A stretch of 64,000 nt of DNA from Erythrobacter sp. JK5 (GTDB taxonomy: Bacteria > Pseudomonadota > Alphaproteobacteria > Sphingomonadales > Sphingomonadaceae). The DNA lies in assembly GCF_018205975.1 (NCBI RefSeq), contig NZ_CP073577.1, positions 1,550,001 to 1,614,000 of the forward strand, in the 5' to 3' direction. Made by a program: the position numbers and the translations under genes. This document shows positions 60,673-64,000 of this stretch, piece by piece. The notes beneath the pieces are model-generated. The model ran no database searches. It saw nothing but the letters and a program-made list of their open reading frames with translations, and was not told the origin of the DNA. Within the stretch, counting starts at the first letter, position 1; the number at the start of each line of letters is the position of its first letter.

Positions 60673-61620
60673 GTGACCCAGACCGATTCCCCGCAGGCCG
60701 ACGCCCCCAAGGCGACCGAGGCTGTCGAACCCGTCGCCGCACCGGCGCAGGGCACCCATGCTGACGGCGGGGAGGAAAGCGACAAGAAGGTCGACTGGTT
60801 CGCGGAACTGCGCGGGCTCGCCCTGATGCTGCTCGCGGTGCTGGCGTTCCACAGCCTGGTCGCCAAGCCGTTCTACATCCCTTCGACCTCGATGATGCCG
60901 ACCCTGTGGGTGGGCGACCGGCTGGTGGTGAGCAAGTATCCCTACGGCTGGTCGTGGGCGTCGGCGAGCTTCCACATGCTGCCGCGCGGCGACTGGCGGG
61001 TCTGGCCGGCCACCCCGGAATACGGCGATATCGTTATCCCGGTCCACCCGCAGCGCGACGAGGATTACATCAAGCGCGTGGTCGCCCTGCCCGGCGACAC
61101 GATCGAAGTACGGGACGGACGGATCATCCTCAACGGCGAGCTGGTGACACGCGAAATCGTGCCGCCGGTGCGCATCCCGTTCGAACCCGAGCTCCTGTGC
61201 GACAACGGCCCCTGCCTGTCGGCGTTCGAGCCCTACAAGGTCCGCGAAGCCAATGGCGCGCAATTCTACGAACCGCCGACCTATCGCGAGACCCTGCCCA
61301 ATGGCGCGACCTATCTGGTCATCGACCATGAAGATCAGCCGCTCGACAATTTCGGCCCGCTGACCATCCCCGAGGGCCACGTGTTCGCGATGGGCGACAA
61401 CCGCGACGAGAGCGCCGACAGCCGCGCGCCCGCGGAAGCGCGCGGACTGGGCGGCGCCATCCCGCTGGAAAACATCGGCGGGCGGGCGGAATTCATCACC
61501 TTCTCGCTCGACGGATCGACCACCTGGAACCCGGTGAGCTGGTTCTCCAGCATGCGCGGCGCGCGGGCATGGAGCACGCTGCGCCCGCCGATCGCCGAAC
61601 GAACCGCACCCTCCCAATAG
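60673..61620 (+). CDS. lepB: Signal peptidase I
   Basis: The product has 315 residues from a GTG start. A long acidic N-terminus precedes a helix (LRGLALMLLAVLAFHSLVA). The catalytic Ser is in FYIPSTSMMPTLWVGD, the catalytic Lys in DYIKRVVALPGDTIEV, and GHVFAMGDNRDESADSR is box E. It removes signal peptides at the outer face of the inner membrane. It follows acpS by 35 bp. Confidence 0.95.
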   Translation: MTQTDSPQADAPKATEAVEPVAAPAQGTHADGGEESDKKVDWFAELRGLALMLLAVLAFHSLVAKPFYIPSTSMMPTLWVGDRLVVSKYPYGWSWASASFHMLPRGDWRVWPATPEYGDIVIPVHPQRDEDYIKRVVALPGDTIEVRDGRIILNGELVTREIVPPVRIPFEPELLCDNGPCLSAFEPYKVREANGAQFYEPPTYRETLPNGATYLVIDHEDQPLDNFGPLTIPEGHVFAMGDNRDESADSRAPAEARGLGGAIPLENIGGRAEFITFSLDGSTTWNPVSWFSSMRGARAWSTLRPPIAERTAPSQ

Positions 61621-61638
61621 TTTGCAAGACCCACGACA

Positions 61639-62886
61639 ATGGCCCGAAAATTCCTCTATCTCGTCGCATTCTGCATCGTCGTCTTCATCGTCGGCCGGAT
61701 CGCCTACGAGATGTTCCAGGAAGAGCTCGCCGCCGTCGCGCTCGTCCCCTCGACCGAGTTCACGCCCACCGAACCGCTGGAGGTCAACGCCTATCAGGAC
61801 CCGGCGCTGTGGTATTCGCGCCCCGGCATCGGCGTAAACGATCCGGCGCGCTGGCAGCCGGCGCTGGCCGAACGCGCGCCCGATCCGACCGCGCGGCAGC
61901 CCTCGCCCGACAATCCCGCCGCCGAACGCACGCTCGGTCGCCCGGCGCAGTTTGAAACGCGCGGCTCGCGCGCGGTCGATCCGCGGGGGAATGGCGAGGT
62001 GTCCGATTTCGCCGTCTTCTTCGTCCACCCGACCAGCTATCTCAGCCGCGACAACTGGAATGCGCCGATCGGCGAGGATGCCGACGAAGAAGCCGAACGC
62101 ATCGCCCGCGTGTACATTCGCGGCATGGCCAGCCCGTTCAACGCCGCGAGCGAGATCTGGGCACCGCGCTATCGCCAGGCGACGATGGGCGCCTTCCTGA
62201 CCGACGAACCTGAAGGCCAGCAGGCGATCGACGCCGCCTATTCCGATGTGCGCGAAGCCTTTCGCTACTTCCTCAGTTCGGTCGACGAGGACACGCCGAT
62301 CGTGCTCGCCGGACACAGCCAGGGCGCGCTGCACCTGATCCGGCTGCTGCGCGAGGAGGTGCAGGGCTCGCCAGTCGCCGATCGGCTGGTGGCCGCCTAT
62401 GCGATCGGCTGGCCGATTTCGGTCGCGCACGATCTGCCCGCGATGGGAATCGTCGCCTGCGCCACCCCGGCGCAGACCGGCTGCGTGCTGTCGTGGTCGA
62501 GTTTTGCCGAACCCGCCGATCCTTCGTCGGTGATCAGGACCTATGCAAAGTCGACCGGCTTCGACGGGACCGAACGGGGCGACAGCCAGATCCTGTGCAC
62601 CAATCCGCTGACCGGCATGTTCCGCGGGTCGGCTCCGGCCAGCGCCAACCTCGGCACGCTGGTGCCCGACGACAGCATCTCGACCGGCGAGCTGGTTCCC
62701 GGTGCCGTCCCGGCGCGTTGCGACGAGCGGGGATTGCTGCTGATCGGCGATCCGCCCGAGCTCGGCTCTTACGTGCTGCCGGGGAACAACTACCACGTTT
62801 ACGACATCCCGCTGTTCTGGGCGAACACCAAGGCGGACGTGGCGCGGCGGGTGAACGCCTTTGCCGCAGCGGCGAACGGCTCCTGA
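61639..62886 (+). CDS. DUF3089 family protein (alpha/beta-hydrolase fold)
   Basis: The product has 415 residues. An N-terminal helix (FLYLVAFCIVVFIVGRIAY) anchors or exports it. SDFAVFFVHPTSYLSRDNWN and the elbow IVLAGHSQGALHLIRLLRE with Ser in GHSQG mark DUF3089, a family seen next to lepB in sphingomonads. It is probably a periplasmic esterase or lipase-like hydrolase, substrate unknown. Confidence 0.88.
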   Translation: MARKFLYLVAFCIVVFIVGRIAYEMFQEELAAVALVPSTEFTPTEPLEVNAYQDPALWYSRPGIGVNDPARWQPALAERAPDPTARQPSPDNPAAERTLGRPAQFETRGSRAVDPRGNGEVSDFAVFFVHPTSYLSRDNWNAPIGEDADEEAERIARVYIRGMASPFNAASEIWAPRYRQATMGAFLTDEPEGQQAIDAAYSDVREAFRYFLSSVDEDTPIVLAGHSQGALHLIRLLREEVQGSPVADRLVAAYAIGWPISVAHDLPAMGIVACATPAQTGCVLSWSSFAEPADPSSVIRTYAKSTGFDGTERGDSQILCTNPLTGMFRGSAPASANLGTLVPDDSISTGELVPGAVPARCDERGLLLIGDPPELGSYVLPGNNYHVYDIPLFWANTKADVARRVNAFAAAANGS

Positions 62887-63353
62887 TCACCGAATCCGCC
62901 CACGATTTCTCCGAGGCGCTGCCCGATGGCGGCGTACTGCTCGGGCTCGATCTCGGCACAAGGACGATCGGCATCGCGACCTGCGATGCGGGCTGGCGCT
63001 TCGCCACCGCAGGCAAGACGCTGGGCCGGGGCAAGTGGAGCCGCGACCGCGCCGTGCTCGGAGAACTGGTCAAGGCGCGCGCGATCACGGGCGTGGTGCT
63101 TGGCCTGCCGCGCAACATGGATGGCAGCGAAGGTCCGCGCGCGCAGGCCAGCCGCGCCTTCGCCCGCAATCTCGCCGAAGCCTTCGCCCTGCCGGTGCTG
63201 CTGTGGGATGAGCGCTGGTCGACCAAGTCGGCCGAGGATGCGCTGATCGGGCAGGACATCAGCCGCAAGAAGCGCGCCGGAGCGATCGACAGCCACGCGG
63301 CGGCGGTGATCCTGCAAGGCGCGATCGATCGGCTTGCCGGCGGGGTGATCTAG
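62883..63353 (+). CDS. ruvX: Holliday junction resolvase-like protein RuvX (YqgF), CTG start
   Basis: The frame encodes VLLGLDLGTRTIGIATCDAG, GVVLGLPRNMDGSEGPRA, LPVLLWDERWSTKSAEDALI and KRAGAIDSHAAAVILQGAID, all typical of RuvX, which works in 16S rRNA 5' maturation. No ATG, GTG or TTG lies at the expected N-terminus. CTG at 62883 fits length (156 residues) and overlaps the DUF3089 stop as CTGA, like the ATGA overlaps seen elsewhere. A sequence error is the alternative. Confidence 0.85.
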   Translation: MITESAHDFSEALPDGGVLLGLDLGTRTIGIATCDAGWRFATAGKTLGRGKWSRDRAVLGELVKARAITGVVLGLPRNMDGSEGPRAQASRAFARNLAEAFALPVLLWDERWSTKSAEDALIGQDISRKKRAGAIDSHAAAVILQGAIDRLAGGVI

Positions 63354-64000
63354 GCGAGCGCGGCGCGGCGCTCCCGTGCGACAGCTTCCACCATCCGGCT
63401 TCCGCTCGCCTCGGCGGTCCGCCACAGCGCGTCCTCTCCGTCTGCATCGGGGCACCTCGCCGCCCGCGCCTCGAAACTCGCCAGCCGCAGCCGGTCGCTC
63501 GGATGCGACTTGCCGATCTGCTCGGCGAGGTCGAGCGCCTCCCCGGCCCCGGTTGCCACCGCTACGCGCAGGAAAGTCTCGGTCGAGTTGGGGCTGAGCA
63601 CTGCGTTCACGCATTGCTCCTCAAGGTCGAACCCGTACTGGTCGAACCAGCACTGCACCGGATCGACATGCATGACGTTGAGCGAAACCGACAGGCTTTC
63701 GGGCGGCAACTGGCTGTGGATGTCGAGATGACGCCGGTACAGCATCAGCTTGCCCGGGTGCAGCGCGCTCCGCTCGATGAACTTCAGGTCGACCTTCTCG
63801 CCCGCAAATCCCGCCACGCTTTCGTAATCGTATTCGAAATAGTCGCTGCGATAGCCGGGGCCGAAATAGCCGCTGGTGAGAAACGAGAAATCGTGATCGT
63901 GCGGGACGCCATAGACGAAGCTGCGCGCGCCGCTGTTGCGGAAGCACAGGTCCTGCTCGGCCGGCCAGATGTTGGCGCGCAGGAACATGCCGCCGCTGGC
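63350..64000 (-). CDS. Unknown protein, N-terminus beyond the window
   Basis: The frame is open from the right edge to a stop at 63350 that shares CTAG with the ruvX stop. The visible 216 residues include ASGGMFLRANIWPAEQDLC, a His/Asp-rich stretch (VPHDHDFSFLTSGYFGPGY) and a beta-rich part (KLMLYRRHLDIHSQLPPESL), then a helical tail with HEAT-like character (SPNSTETFLRVAVATG). The first part resembles a cupin-like fold. I cannot assign a family. Confidence 0.6.
   Translation of the reverse strand, partial: ASGGMFLRANIWPAEQDLCFRNSGARSFVYGVPHDHDFSFLTSGYFGPGYRSDYFEYDYESVAGFAGEKVDLKFIERSALHPGKLMLYRRHLDIHSQLPPESLSVSLNVMHVDPVQCWFDQYGFDLEEQCVNAVLSPNSTETFLRVAVATGAGEALDLAEQIGKSHPSDRLRLASFEARAARCPDADGEDALWRTAEASGSRMVEAVARERRAALA

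Noticed and set aside
1..64000. tRNA or rRNA genes
   Set aside because: No T-loop-like or rRNA-like sequence caught the eye on reading both strands; a covariance-model scan would be needed to exclude a tRNA fully.

Overview
The window is a 64 kb piece of a high-GC chromosome from an alphaproteobacterium of the Sphingomonadales, most likely family Erythrobacteraceae. The sequence grounds for this are a class I lysyl-tRNA synthetase, a coxBA-ctaB-ctaG-coxC-DUF983-surf1 cluster linked to thrC, an L21 ribosomal protein with a long Lys/Ala/Pro tail, a plant/proteobacterial-type glutamate-cysteine ligase, and several short palindromic repeats of a kind common in sphingomonads. The family call is an inference from gene content; no rRNA or tRNA gene was seen. 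No prophage, plasmid, insertion sequence or CRISPR array was recognised, so this looks like core chromosome with a few accessory inserts.

Layout. 0-5.2 kb: DUF1800/DUF1501 pair, a DUF421 (YetF-like) membrane protein, an exported M28 peptidase and the ribosome-associated ABC-F ATPase EttA. 5.2-9.9 kb: small accessory genes (membrane-anchored protein, GIY-YIG protein, acylphosphatase, pyridoxamine-oxidase-like protein, an Arg-rich RcnB-like exported protein with tandem repeats, a 2OG-Fe(II) oxygenase) mixed with palindromic repeats. 9.9-15.5 kb: class I LysRS and a copper locus in which copA-copB face csoR across a CsoR-type operator. 15.5-22.6 kb: NTF2-like protein, DinG-type helicase, membrane-anchored AraC regulator, sterol-desaturase-family protein, phosphatase, SoxR with its operator and a VOC protein. 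22.6-28.6 kb: SRAP peptidase, UbiA, RsmE, GshA, a monooxygenase-like protein and an ICMT-like methyltransferase. 28.7-36.8 kb: BamB and its TPR partner, a glycosyltransferase/hydrolase pair, SelO, AstD and a lipoprotein. 36.8-43.4 kb: a candidate antisense-strand small RNA, RarD, PyrC, an ATP-grasp protein with YgfZ, a TetR regulator with a metal-dependent hydrolase, a GNAT protein, and L27/L21. 44.2-48.4 kb: lipoprotein plus FNR-type regulator, a membrane gene behind a perfect FNR box, the moaA-moaD-moaE cofactor genes and folB. 48.4-58.1 kb: methyltransferase, thrC and the aa3 cytochrome oxidase cluster, interrupted by a divergent ArsR/AHSA1 pair. 58.3-64 kb: pyrE, pdxJ, two small membrane proteins, acpS, lepB, a DUF3089 protein, ruvX and one partial gene.

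How parts work together. Four local regulatory circuits can be read directly: CsoR over copAB/csoR, SoxR over soxR/VOC, an FNR-type protein close to an FNR box, and ArsR over its divergent AHSA1 partner. Translational coupling through 1-8 bp overlaps is widespread.

Oddities. Four plus-strand genes (the helicase, the AraC regulator, the lipoprotein before the FNR-type gene, and acpS) each carry one frameshift that is repaired by adding a single C to a run of C. Since acpS is expected to be essential, assembly error in C-runs is the leading explanation. Two genes (yetF-like, ruvX) have no ordinary start codon where the family should begin. Five convergent gene pairs share one four-base palindromic stop (CTAG or TTAG).
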